From Coptis chinensis (lineage: Eukaryota > Streptophyta > Magnoliopsida > Ranunculales > Ranunculaceae), in assembly GCA_015680905.1 (NCBI GenBank), contig JADFTS010000062.1:62001-126000 (forward strand): DNA of 64,000 nt. The letters run 5' to 3'. Positions 45,749 to 57,792 of this stretch are shown piece by piece (positions within the stretch are counted from its first letter, which is position 1; the number at the start of each line of letters is the position of its first letter). The position numbers were made by a program, and so were the translations under genes. The notes under the pieces were generated by a model. That model was given only the letters and a program-made list of their open reading frames with translations. It did no database searches and was not told the DNA's origin.

Positions 45749-48700
45749 ATGGCAATGGTACACATAACCGGGCTCTGCAGTAACATCGAACGGATACGAA
45801 GCATTAGAATGTAAAAATGAAAACCGAACTAAGATCTTAGTAATGCATCCCGGGATCATTTTGTACACATTTTTCCACCCACTTTCATGCGCGGGCACCG
45901 CAATCTGTTTGCCTTGTGCATACTTGTCAATATTGCACTTGATCGCATCGTTCTTTTTAGTCATACATTGTCGAAACTCAACCACATTAACTAACTTTCT
46001 CTGTTCCAATGCAACGAATAATCCTAAATGAATATGCAACGGATGATTGTCCTCTGTTAAATTAATCACATTCCACAATTCTGTAGTCCCAGTTTTAGGA
46101 GTTTCTGTAACGGGTTCCTCATACGATTTTCCGTTCAAGTATAAATGAGTTGGCTCGTCAGTGCTACTAGCGTATTCGTACATTGCAATATACCTCATAT
46201 TTGATATGGTGGAAGTATCTGGTTGTGGATACTTAGTCAGCTTTACTGGAACACGCGATGTGTCCACTACCCGTTCTGGTCTTATGATGAACTTCATGAC
46301 TTTTCCATTGATTTCATCTGCAGGATCACCAGATGGGTATGGATAACGTGCATCGTTGGCTAAGATCGTTTCTCCATATTTTGATGTAGCAAAGTCAATA
46401 ATCACATCAGCAATTTCTGATGGCGCAAGCAAAATATTCTTGGTAACAACTGGATGTGCCAAATAAGTAGAATCAGATGCCACGTGAATGAATGTCATGC
46501 CGTTGGTGAAGAAAAATCGAAAGAACCGGGCGTTGCTAGCGTTAAGTATACGGAAACGGTACTTTCTACGCTGTACAGTCAACCGTGGCCATGCTTTGCC
46601 GTTTACAATGATTGCATCTCCAAAATACTCTGGTTGCCATTGTGGATGTATAGATGGATTATTTCCAGTGCTGTTCATATATATCGAACCATCCGTACGA
46701 AAGCTACGATCAAAGACAACTAATGGACGATCAAATTCATCTCCGTGAGGGAGACCCAGAGGCGCCTCGAGACCAGGATCGCGAATTATATACGAGCCAA
46801 TTAGACCAGCTAAGAGATTGACCCTAGTTAGGCCCATGGCATGATCATGGTACCATAAATTGCCAGGATGTTGGGCATTGTGGTAGTGATACTTTTTCTT
46901 CGTCCATTGGGGTCCTTTGTCTTTGAATCCAGCGGTGAACCATGAATTAGAGTTGCCATCGCTCTCAGGTTCATCGATGCCACCATGAAGGTGTACTACA
47001 GTGGGAATACCCTTACCGTTGACAGGTATGGCAGTTGGAATAGTTGGGTCCCATGGTAAAATGTGTTGTGAAGGAAGGTGGTTTTGCCATGTCACATAGG
47101 TGTCCACACCATGAATTGCTTCTATGGTCGGACCTGGAACAGTTGCTGTTTTTCTGGATGTACCATATGCTAAAACTCGTGATAGTGGCAGGTCTCTGTG
47201 GAACTTCTGCAAACATCAAAAGCATGAACGTTCACTTTTGAATTATTAGGATAACTCAAGCTAGTAATGTACAGGACGTCAGGAACCAGGTTTTGTGAAG
47301 ACTGAAGATGAGACAATCATTTTCTGAACCCCATACAGAGCGTACAACCTACTGAACCTGGTAAACTATAGTGTTATCCAAATTTTAACAAGTCAAAATA
47401 AACCTAAAATAAAATCTAAAAGTTTTCGAGAGAATTTGGTAAGAATTTAATGTACGTCATATTATTGAAATGTAAGCAAGCGAAATCATATTTGGAGTGG
47501 TAGGGGGAAATATACATGTTCAAAGTGCTCCTAATTATTAAGAGTCAAATCTACCTAATTAACTGCGCCCAATGTCCAATGAACATATGAAAAAATAAAA
47601 TAAAATGCCTAATGTACGTTGAGACACTGAGACAAGTGGACAACACATAAAGCTTGAGAGGACAAATTGGGATTCTTCTTGAGCAAAAACAAACACTAGG
47701 TCTCCGATTAGAAAAAGACATAATCAATTCCTATGGATACAGCTATATGACTAAGGAGTTAGGAGTGACTGAGTGAGTACACAGCGTGTCTTTAACTTAT
47801 TAATATAAGCACTCATTGATTTGATTTAGTTTGTTGTTAGGTAACTAAAAATATATAAATTAACTAATTAACTAGAAAAAACAAATACGACACACATAAC
47901 TAGATGTTGGAAATGACCAGTGAAGCCAAACGGTTTCACTGTCAAAACCCTGTATATATAATCTACTGCTGGTAAATACTTCTCCAATTTTATTTTCAAA
48001 ATGGGTTAATTAGTATTACCCCCACTAGATGAGCCAATTAGGATTTCACTCCTAATGGATGGGGAAATTAGAGTCTTCCCCTAAAATTCAAAAAAAAAAT
48101 GAACTTGACTTGATCGTATTTTTTTTGAGTGTATTTCGAGAGAGAGGACTCCATCTAGGAAGGAAAATCCTAATTGGCTAATCTAATGGGGGTAAGACTC
48201 GTTAACCCTTCCAAAATTAGTTCTCAATGTTTTTGTTTACTTTCGGATTAGTACTGAACATAATTTAGAAATGAATTGGAGATAGGAAAAATTGACAGAA
48301 AGAAATAAGTACAGAGTGATATATGCAAAATTAATTAAGGGCGTGATTCTTACATTTTTATTAGAACAACAATATTTTCTTTCTTGATTGAATTGAAAAG
48401 TGCATATTCACAATGATATTACCTATCCTATCTATTGGTAACCTAAAATTTAAAATGTATTAAGGAAACAGTTATATTTGACGACACATAATTGGTTGAA
48501 AGGAAAAAAATATAACTTTCGTTTAAATTTAAAATATAATCAATAGTTAGATATTGCTAATATGGAATTGGATAACAGGATATAATTCTAGTTGAACTTG
48601 GAAGAAAACTAACGTAATGACTAATGAAGTTCATAAGTAAATCAAATATGAGTATATGCAAAGCTGAATATTTCGAGCTCTTTAAGGTAAGGACAAGGAA

Positions 48701-48922
48701 TCTCACCCATTTCTTCTCAAACATGCCAATCTTGAATGATTTGGCCACCGTGACACCGTTCTTAATATCAAAACCTCGGATTCTAGGCATGTCCGGAAGC
48801 TCATCCACAAACATTGTTAGCCTTGATGCACTAATAAGTGTCCCAACTTCCCATCCACTACTTCTCGCGAGCAGCAAAGAGATGTGGAAGAGAAACAAAT
48901 AAAGCATCACCATGTTCACCAT
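45749..48922 (-). CDS. LPR1: LPR1/LPR2-like multicopper oxidase (ferroxidase), C-terminus damaged
   Basis: Exon 1 is 48922-48707 (72 codons), exon 2 is 47206-45749 (486 codons), with GT..AG borders and continuous frame. The protein starts with a hydrophobic signal peptide ([19 protein letters not shown]), then [11 protein letters not shown]. It carries the multicopper oxidase motifs [19 protein letters not shown] and, at the end of exon 2, YHCH. LPR proteins are secreted, ER/cell-wall ferroxidases that link iron to phosphate-starvation root growth (family knowledge). A further short exon should supply the DHED..M copper ligands after HCH; the only candidate (45600-45690) is out of frame. Reading through the donor instead adds about 20 unrelated residues to a stop at 45683. 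Intron 1 (1.5 kb) holds a MITE. The gene is probably impaired unless those indels are sequence errors. Confidence 0.88.
48003..48208. mobile_element. 206-bp MITE, same family as 36562-36904, in LPR intron 1
   Basis: The ends GGGTTAATTAGTATTACCCC and GGTAAGACTCGTTAACCC, together with the inner GATGAGCCAATTAGGAT / ATCCTAATTGGCTAATC pair, match the 36,562 copy. Flanks TTTCAAAAT (47994-48002) and TTCCAAAAT (48209-48217) agree at 8 of 9 bases. Confidence 0.85.
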
Positions 48923-49499
48923 CTTTAGTTTACAGAATTATTGAAAAGAGTAGAAAAGAAGAGTGTACTGTCCCAAAGAAAGAGATGGAGTTGTGAACAT
49001 TGTAAGGATTATGCGTTTTATATTACATTATCTAAGAAGAGGAAACAGATTAATTGTGGCCTAGTGTTAGGTGAAAATGAAAGAAGGTATTGTTTTCATC
49101 TGTGGGGATTGGATGTTTCCCAAAAAGCAAGAAAAAGCTTGATATTCTATGAACAAGCGTGGTTAGTTTTGCCATCAACTTTCATGAGCTTTTGTTTGTA
49201 TTATTTGAATGAAATGACCAAGTTTTCTCCAAAGCGTACCTACACCACATAATGGGATTAATTTGTTGGGATATCTAGATCTAGAACTTATTAATTAGTA
49301 CTTTTCAAAGATGAAAAAGAATGAAATATAGCAAAGTTAAACCAAGTAGGCCGGCTCTTGTGGAATTTAATTTCCCTCGATCTGTATTGTTAGTCCATCA
49401 GTCCATGTCGTGTGGTGTCCATGGGCGGGGCCCTTAATTTGAATATATACTTCCTCACTTCCTCCTATTAGAGACTTTAAACCCATAATAATATACGTC
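48923..49499 (-). promoter_or_regulatory. LPR-like gene upstream region
   Basis: On the minus strand a TATA-like aatataaaacg lies at about 49,012-49,023, roughly 95 bases upstream of the ATG at 48922, with a CT-rich stretch between. No further motif is claimed. Confidence 0.55.
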
Positions 49500-50240
49500 C
49501 AGGGTCGGACCTACAGGCTACAGCAGCGCTAGCTAACCCCCCCACCACCCCCAATTTTCTCCAAAAAAATTAATAAATTAATATACTACATATTATATAG
49601 TATTAGTATTTGTCCGTGCCGTACGGTACAGATACGTGCGACGAAACCTTCGGCGCAAAGGCGAGGAGTGATGACGGTGGTGTTTGGAGAATGTAAGTAC
49701 TTTCCGTTCTACACTACAATATACGTGTCTACACTAGGTCGTTCTCCTTCAGCTCATACCACTCTATCAAAACGTACCAATGACCAGATCCCAGATCATC
49801 CCAAACATCAGTTACAGCTATATATGGAAACAAATCAACTAGCACAATTCTAGAGCTCAGTCAACGCACCAATCAAAGAGACATTAACTTTGTAACATCA
49901 GAGTAATGAGGAATCATCAAGATAGCACACAATGTGGATCTACACATCATAACGGCCGGAGTAAATACGGAAGGTCACCAAACAACTATAAATGAGAGAG
50001 ATGAACTACGTAAGACTTTATTCAAGTTTATCCTAAAAAATTGATAATGTGGGCAACTCTTATCCCAAAAAGTGCAACCATTCCCTATCAAATAAATCAT
50101 CAGGCCGTTGTCCCCCAAACACCAAATCTCTACATTGGTGTCATCGATCTGCTGGTTCGTTTCCTTAAGAAAAGAACACTTACTCTTTTCTCAAACCCAC
50201 GAAGCTGGTCAGAAAAACCACCACGAACCCCTCACTATAG

Positions 50241-50414
50241 ATGTTAGCAGATCAAATGAAAACGCTCCAGGAGGCCTTCATCACGTTACAACAAGAAAAC
50301 CGGACAATGCGCGAGCAGGTTACCTCCAATGCCAACAACGGCACTCCAGACGCAGTGGAGAACAATGTCGTCACAGCCCTCACCACCACCACCACTAATC
50401 AAAGGTTGGAAGAC
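50241..50414 (+). pseudogene. gag: gypsy gag, N-terminal piece (element F)
   Basis: ATG at 50241 opens MLADQMKTLQEAFITLQQEN, a coiled-coil-like start typical of Tat-lineage gag, followed by an N/T-rich stretch. It is broken at 50,414 by a large LTR insertion. The reading continues in the same frame at 56,446, and again at 57,793 after a second insertion. Confidence 0.75.
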
Positions 50415-53400
50415 TGTCACACCCCGAATTTCGACAGAATTCGGAAAAATATTATTTGTTCCCGACTCTTCGATCTTCGAGGTGTGACGCACTCTCAACT
50501 CCCAAAAACCCATAAACAGTTTAAATATGCGGATAATTTAAAAACCAATAAAAATTTTAAACTTAAACCAAAGTCCTCTTCATTACAAAAATTAACAAAT
50601 GAAAATGCAAATAACTTTATCTCAACTGAAAATCTATATCACCTCAAAGGAAAACAAAGCCTATCTTGAAATGCGACGCTAACGCAAACCACGAGCAACA
50701 ACCAATCTTCTTCCACACTAAACCTGTCAAGACTTATCAACTATGTTCATTTATTGAACACACCCGATAAGCAAACATGCAAATCGGGTCAGCATTATAA
50801 AAATGCTGGTGTGAGTAGCTCTAAAATACAATATATACTTATACATATATATACACCATCCATACGGCAGTTAGTTCCTCTACCGAGGTGCCTTAACTTT
50901 TAACAACTAATACAACATCCTTAAGTACAATAATTAAGGCAGGTAGTTCCTCCACTGATGCGCCTTAACTTCCCACTAACCATACCACAAACTATACGCA
51001 TAATAAATAAGACATGTAGTTCCTTCATCGAGACGCCTTAGGCTCTAACTAAACTATAATCAGCCAAGCATATACAATCATCTATCTAAAGATATATCAT
51101 TAACCAACATATTACCATAATTATATTAATTAAGGCTTTCTTTGTGTGTCTCTAAAATCATGTCGTATCTATGTCTTACCTAGTTTCCCTGGCTACCACA
51201 ATCGCTTCCCAACGCCGAACATGTACATCCACATGCCTCCCCTCACATAATGAACCACTCGGCGTAACTACCCTCGAAATGGATGCCGCACACTAGGTAA
51301 CCCTCACACGAAAGCCATTATGCAAATCGCCACTATTCGCATAAAATATCGCGTCTCGTTCTAATATTGCGAACGGAATAATCAAGCCACTATTCGGCTA
51401 CGATTGCCCAACACATGGGTCAATCACATTACTTACGCCAGAAGGGCCATTCAGATTCACTGAAATGCCAGAAGGGCCAATCAAATTGCACACGCCCACA
51501 CAGGGCAAATCACATGAGTTGTGGTAGCTAGGTTATAGGATTTTCGTTAAGTAATTTATTCAGGCGTCATACATTTATGACTCATAAAAATTCCACTATA
51601 TCACGTGCAGGTCAAATACCTTATTGCACTAAGCCATAATATTTAGAAATATCTCAATATATCTTATAACCATTTTCATTCTTTCACGCGTACAATATAT
51701 TATTGCACTAAGCCACAATCCCCCGGGCAAATATTCACCAATACTATACTACCCTCATAGTAACATCTCACATATATAAATAATGGAGTGTTTATACATT
51801 TATTTCTCCAAAACTATTGCATTTAATATATATATCCCAACATATTATATAACGTCATTATTGCTTCAAAATGTATCGCATACATTTTATAGCGTTTAGG
51901 AATATTATATCTCCTAAAGTTTCTATCTCACACGCGTGTCAAAATATACACAATATCAACGTCAAATCATTTTTAGATAACGACAACCAAATTTATACAA
52001 GCTTCCACAGCATTTTAGCATTTGATTTGTCCATACAATTTACAACATAAAATGTAGCACAATTAAACAGTCCACCATCCACAATCAAATCCCAATACTA
52101 AAGTCCATAAATCTAAGTCCGTATATAATTTAATACTCATAAAAACATATATATCAAATTCTTATTATCAGAATTCCCCTCTAGTTACGTGCCAATATTA
52201 TATTGCACTACTCATGTCAAAACTTAATTAGATAATGACAAACAAGGTTATACAATATCGACAATATTTTATTACTACATTTGTCCATATTCTTAAATAT
52301 GAGAAAAACTGGAAAAAGTCAACATTCCACGGTCCAATGGTCAACGGTCAAAAGTCAATAATCGGTCAAAGTCAAACTGTCGTTTCCATGTTCGATAGGT
52401 TCAGGGTCATAGCCATGGTTCGTGGCTAAGGTCAAGGTGCATGGCTCATGGGCTCATGACCAAGGTAATTGTAACGCCCGTATTTAAAATACGTAATTAT
52501 TAATTTATTTATTTATTTATTTAAAATTCGTTAAATTGGATTTTGGATATGTGGGCCCGGGTTTTAGGCCCGAAATGAGCTTGGGCTTCAAACCCAAGTA
52601 TATAATCACATTGTTCTAGAGAATAGGGTTCTTGGAGAATAAAAATAATAATAATAATGGAAGCGAGCTAGAAACTCGTTTCTTTGGAGGGTGGAGCCGA
52701 GACAATTCGACAATGAGGGATTCGTGGAGTCGTTAATCCAAGTGAGTAGTTACTTTTTCTAGTTCGTGAATAAGGAAAAAAAAAAAGCTTTCCGCTTCAA
52801 TATTTTTCAGCAATATATTTGTCTAGTTTATTCTCGTCATGGGTTAATAGTTACAATGGTTCCTTGGTGCCGTGGTATGGAGTGATGGAGGATTGAAACT
52901 CCAAATTTTTGAACTTCGCTCTCTAAAGTGATCTGTTATGACAAATACGAGCCATCATAACAACAACAAAAAAAATCGTTAGGTTTATTGCTTTAATTCG
53001 CGGGTGATTTGATTTGTTTTGGTTGGTGGAGTGTTGTGTGTGTGGTTGTGGGATGGAATACGATTGGTGGGTTATGGATTGAGTCCGTGGTGTGGTTGGG
53101 GTTGGCAGTGAGAGAGCTTGGTGGAAGCTCCCAAGACTTGTTAATGGCGGCTTGCCCAAACACCGCAAAAAAAACAGCTTAGAACGGTTTTTGGTTGATT
53201 TTGTGGGTTGTTGAGGTATGTTTGATTGTTGGAATTTGGATGGGGGCTGTTGAAAGGTGGTGGAAGCCATTAATGGCGGTCGGAATATTCTAGATCTAGT
53301 TTTGGGTGAAGTTTGAATTGAATGAATTGAGGATTTCGCGTTTGTTAAAGTGGTGGGGGTTTGTACCCTCTTCATTTTCGGTTGGTTTGTTTGGGGTGGT

Positions 53401-53885
53401 GTGTGAAGGTTTTGTGGTGGTCGATTTTGGTGGTGGTGGAGGAGAGAACTGTTGGGGAAGATGAACAGTAATTTCGGGTTGGGCCGGTTTAAATTGGTTG
53501 GGCCAAAACTTTATATTTATGTTGGGCCGGTTCTATTTCTTGCTGGGCCGAATCTAATTTAAGTGGTTGGGCCTTAGCTAGTTTAGAGTGTTTTGTTTGG
53601 GCCCTTTTCTATTTGTTTTGTATTTTAGACCAGTTTAATTAAGTTTTGTTTGGGCGGTTCTAGATTAGTTTTCTTTGGGCCAGTTTCTAATTTATGTAGG
53701 CTGGTCCTTATGTCCCCAATTGGGTCAGGTAGAATAAATGAGTTGATTTTAGACTTTCGGGTTCTAAGGTTTGGGCTTGGCCAGTTGGGTTCGAACCATT
53801 ACTTTGGTCATGAGCCCATGAGCCATGCACCTTTGACCTTAGCCATGAACCATGGCTATGACCCTGAACCTGTTGAACATAAAAA

Positions 53886-54020
53886 CGACAGTTTGACTTT
53901 GACCATTGACCGTTGGCTTTGACCATTGATCGTTGACTTTGACCATGAACGTGTTGGCTTTGACTTTGACTATGACGTGTTGACTTTGACCGTTGACCGT
54001 TGACTGTGGAATGTTGACTT
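53886..54020. promoter_or_regulatory. W-box-like TTGAC cluster in LTR E'
   Basis: About 13 TTGAC cores fall within ~135 bp, many as TTTGACC or TTGACT. TTGAC(C/T) is the W-box bound by WRKY factors. A shorter version lies in E (about 52,315-52,380, opposite strand). Regulatory activity is inferred. Confidence 0.5.
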
Positions 54021-54842
54021 TTTCCAGTTTTTCTCATATTTAAGAATATGGACAAATATAGTAATAAAATATTATCAAAAATTATATAACGTTGTTTGTC
54101 ATTATCTAATTAAGATTTGACGTGAGTAGTGTGTAAAACATATATATATATTGGGCTTTGATTGTGGACTGTGGACTGTTTAATTGTGCTACATTTTATG
54201 TTGTAAATTGTATGGACAAATCAAATGCTAAAATACTATAGAAAATTGTATAAATTTGGTTGTCATTATTTAATTAAGATTTGACGTTGATATTGTGACC
54301 TTATATAATATGTTGGGATATATATATTAAATGCAAAGGTTTTGGAGACATAAATGTATAAACGCTCCATTATAGTATATGTGAGATGCTACTATGAGGT
54401 AGTATAGTATGTGTGGATATTTTCCCACGGGATTGTGGCTTAGTGCAATAATATATTGGCACGTGACAGAATGAAAGTGGTTATGAGATATAATTAAGAT
54501 ATTTCTAAATATTGTGGCATAGTGCAATAAGGTATTTGACCTCGCATTACGATATAGTGGAATTTTTATGAGTCATAAATGTATGACACGGAATAAATTA
54601 CGTAACGAAAATCCTAGAACCTGACTACCACAACTCATGTGATTTGCCCTTCTGGCGTTTCAGTGAATCTGAATGGCCTTCTGGCGTAAGTAATGTGATT
54701 GTCCCTTCTGGCGTTTCAGTAAATCTAAATGACCCTTCTAGCGTAGCCGAATAGTAGCTTGATTATTCCGTTAAGCAAAAATAGAACGAGACGCCGATAT
54801 TTTATTATGCCGAATAGTGGCGATTTCTATATAATGGCTTCC

Positions 54843-55552
54843 GTGTGAGGGTTACCTGGTGTGTGGCATCCCGCTCAGGGTAGTTACACATGGAGTGGTT
54901 CATTATGTAAGAGGAGGCATGTGGATGTACATGTTCGGCGTTGGGAAACGATTGTGGTAGCCAAGGAAACTAGGTAAGATAGATAATATCTGACGTGATT
55001 TTAGGGACACGCAAAAAAGCCTTAAATAATATAATTATGGTAATATGTTGGTTATTTGTTTAGTTAGAACCTAAAACCTCGATAGAGGAACTACATGCCT
55101 TATTTATTATCGTATAGTTTGTTGTGTGGTTAGTGGGAAGTTAAGGCGCCTCAGTGGAGGAACTACCTGCCTAAATTATTGTACTTAAGGATGTTGTGTG
55201 TGAGGGTTATCTGGTGTGTGGCATCCTGCTCAAGGTAGTTACGCATGGAGTGGTTCATTATGTAAGAGGAGGCATGTGGATGTACATGTTCGGCGTTGGA
55301 AAACGATTGTGGTAGCCAGGGAAACTAGGTAAGACATAGATACGACGTGATTTTAGGGACACGCAAAGAAAGCCTTAAATAATATAATTATGGTAATATG
55401 TTGGTTATTTGTTTAGTTAGAACCTAAGGCGCCTCGATAGAGGAACTACATGCCTTATTTATTATGCGTATAGTTTGTTGTGTGGTTAGTGGGAAGTTAA
55501 AGCGCCTCGGTGGAGGAACTAACTGCCTTATGGATTGTGTATATATTTGTAT
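54843..55552 (+). repeat. 355-bp tandem duplication in E'
   Basis: GTGTGAGGGTTA.CTGGTGTGT starts at 54,843 and again at 55,198, and the copies stay similar throughout (GGAGGCATGTGGATGTACAT, TTGGTTATTTGTTTAGTTAG). E has only one copy. Confidence 0.85.
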
Positions 55553-56445
55553 AAGAATATGTTGTATTTTAGGGCTACTCACACCAAAGATTTTATAATC
55601 TTTGACCGATTTGCATGTTTGCTTTATCGGGTGTGTTCATTAAATGAACATAGTTGATAAATCTTGACAGGTTTAGTGTTGAAGAAGATTGGTTGTTGCT
55701 TGTGGATTGCGTTAGCGTTGCATTTCAAGATAGGTTTTGTTTTCCTTTGAGGTGATATAGATTTTCAATTGAGATAAGGTTATTTGCATTTTGATTTGTT
55801 AATTTTTGTAATGAATAGAACTTTTGTTTAAGTTAAAATTTTTATTGGTTTTTAATTATCCGCATATTTAAAACTGTTTATGGGTTTTTGGAAGTGGAGA
55901 GTGCGTCACACCTCGGAGATCAAAGAGTCGGGAACAAATAATGTTTTTCCGAATTCTGTCGAAATTCGGGGTGTGACAGTATAGGTTCGGACCCAACTGG
56001 CCAAGCCCAAACCTTAGAACCCAAAAGTCTAAATGTTGAAAGACCCATTTGGATCTCTATTAAGTCCTATGGACTGGCCCCAAACAATCAAGCTAAACTG
56101 GCCCAACAACTTAAAACAAAACCGGGCCCAATCAAAACAAAACAAACCGGCCCATTGAACTAAACCAAATTGGTCCAAAACTTAATTGAACTGGTCCAGC
56201 CCAACAATTTAAAACAAAATTGGGCCCAACCAAAACAATTGAAACTGGTGTAGTCCGGCCCAAAGAAACCTACCCAGGCCCAAGCCCAATTCGTCATCTT
56301 CTTCCTCCAGCAGCTACCTCCACCACTGGATCGACCACTGTCGACCTCCACTCGACCACCCAATGCAACCAATTTTTAAATAAATAATTTAATTAATTAA
56401 TAAATAGAAAATACGTATTTTTTAAATACTGGCTATTACAAAGAC

Positions 56446-56521
56446 TTTGCACAAAGGTTGGAGAATTCAACAACAAGACAAGCGATCCGGATAAACTCGA
56501 AAAATACTCGGGCGTATAAGG
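56446..56521 (+). pseudogene. gag: gypsy gag, second piece (element F)
   Basis: Between the E target duplicate and LTR-B, 71-76 bases remain open in the gag frame established by the first piece. The last five bases (TAAGG, 56517-56521) are the left target duplicate of LTR-B. Confidence 0.7.
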
Positions 56522-57787
56522 TGATAGGATTATATACTAAAAGCATTACTTTTGTATTAACTCTAATTCTTTATATTTTGAATGAGAATCATATGGGCAA
56601 ATGTTATGCATATTATATATGTTATTAGTTATATGCATGTGTCTAATACTTTATGTTGTAGATGATATGGTGTGAACAACACGAAAGATCATATCATCGC
56701 ATCTTATAAAAGTATAAGTAATCGCTCACAACCTAGATGGATTTGGACAAACCATTGGTACGGTTGTAGTATAATCTGCATTAGTCTATCTTGACTATAG
56801 GATTACACTAGTACACTTTGTGTGTATTGAACAAGACCAAGTGAGGTTGTTTCTCCTTATCTCGACTATATAAGAGAACAAACACCTCTGTTATTATGGA
56901 TGCTTGTCCTCATAATCCAGATATAATAATGGCCACTTACATGCATTGTACATTACTTTAAATCATCAATGAGGTGAGATTCATTTGTGAATCAACAAAC
57001 TCGATGGATTGGGTAATTACATTGTATGTAAGGCGTCTCTTGCCGATTATAGAAGGAACTGTGTCCCGCAAGAAGTCGGGTTGATGATGTCCCCGAGAAG
57101 CTTCAAAAAGATTGTCATGTAAACCCCGCAGTGGATTTATTCCGACATGACAATGAGGTTGAGTGGTACTACTCAAGGACATAAGAAGTTGATTAATATA
57201 GTTGTCGATAACTTGACTTAATCAACTCGGACATTCGATATCTTAAACACGGGGAGATCAACGAGCATATAATATGGAGCCCATAAACGCCGACACGTAA
57301 TTTGGGATTAGAGGCGTAATACAACAATGGCCTTTAGTGGAATAAGCCATTTGTTGACGACTTGGGCCGTGTGTTCGGGGCGAACACATGGGAAGCCCAA
57401 GCCCGTCCGAGAGGCCCAACCCTAATTTCTCCTCATGGTCCCCTGTTGTAGCCTATAAATAGAATACTCTTTCTCTAAAGCGAAATTCGGTATTCAATCG
57501 GGTTCTCAAAAGAGGCAAGAAAAGTAGATCTGAATTTGTTTCTGATCTTGAGAGAAAGAAGGGGGTCGGTAGATCGTTGTCCACACAACGTCCAATCTAT
57601 TCTAAAGGAATACAACAGAAGATCAAGGGGTTGATTTCGGATTTGATAAAGCTTGGATTCTCAGAGTTATCTAAATTGGATTCAAAGGTATGTTTTCTAT
57701 TCAAAATCGTGAGAACCCCATTGATTCTCCTGCGCGTGGGTTCTCGCGGTTTGTAGAAATATTCGTTTTGAAATAACGGTTCCTACA
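56522..57787 (+). repeat. Solo LTR-B, complete (1266 bp)
   Basis: Starts TGATAGGATTATATACTAAA and ends ACGGTTCCTACA. Flanks TAAGG (56517-56521) and CAAGG (57788-57792) differ at one base. TATA box GCCTATAAATAG at about 57,450-57,461. The reverse complement of 14533-15726 is the same family. It interrupts the gag frame of element F. Confidence 0.88.
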
Positions 57788-57792
57788 CAAGG

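Larger units (their letters stand above)
52470..55978 (+). repeat. Solo LTR E' (same family as E, opposite orientation)
   Basis: Starts TGTAACGCCCG at 52,470 and ends ATTCGGGGTGTGACA at 55,978. The flanks GTAAT (52465-52469) and GTATA (55979-55983) look like a mutated 5-bp duplicate. The rightmost ~2.2 kb is the reverse complement of 50415-52469. E' is longer than E because of ~0.85 kb near its 5' end and a 355-bp tandem duplication (54843-55197 / 55198-55552). No gag or pol is present. Confidence 0.82.
50415..56440 (-). repeat. Solo LTR E (chromovirus/Tekay-like), split by E'
   Basis: The ends are TGTCACACCCCG at 50,415 and ...GGCTATTACA at 56,440, flanked by perfect 5-bp duplicates AAGAC (50410-50414, 56441-56445). 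The element is 50415-52469 plus about 55984-56440 (about 2.5 kb); the rest is E' and its target duplicate. The orientation is minus if TGTAAT/TGTAAC is the LTR start, as in Tekay/Del elements, where the CGGGGTGTGACA end abuts the primer site. There is no internal domain, so it is a solo LTR. Confidence 0.82.

Noticed and set aside
49012-49023. Phosphate-response (P1BS-like) site near the LPR promoter
   Set aside because: I did not find a convincing GNATATNC match placed for regulation; only the TATA-like box is reported.
50133-50160. Degenerate primer-site-like string (attggtgtcatcgatctgctgg) upstream of gag F
   Set aside because: Position fits, but too many mismatches and no LTR end could be identified next to it.
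50286-50513. Minus-strand ORF over the gag N-terminus/LTR junction
   Set aside because: Spans an insertion boundary and is the complement of the gag frame, so it is a shadow.
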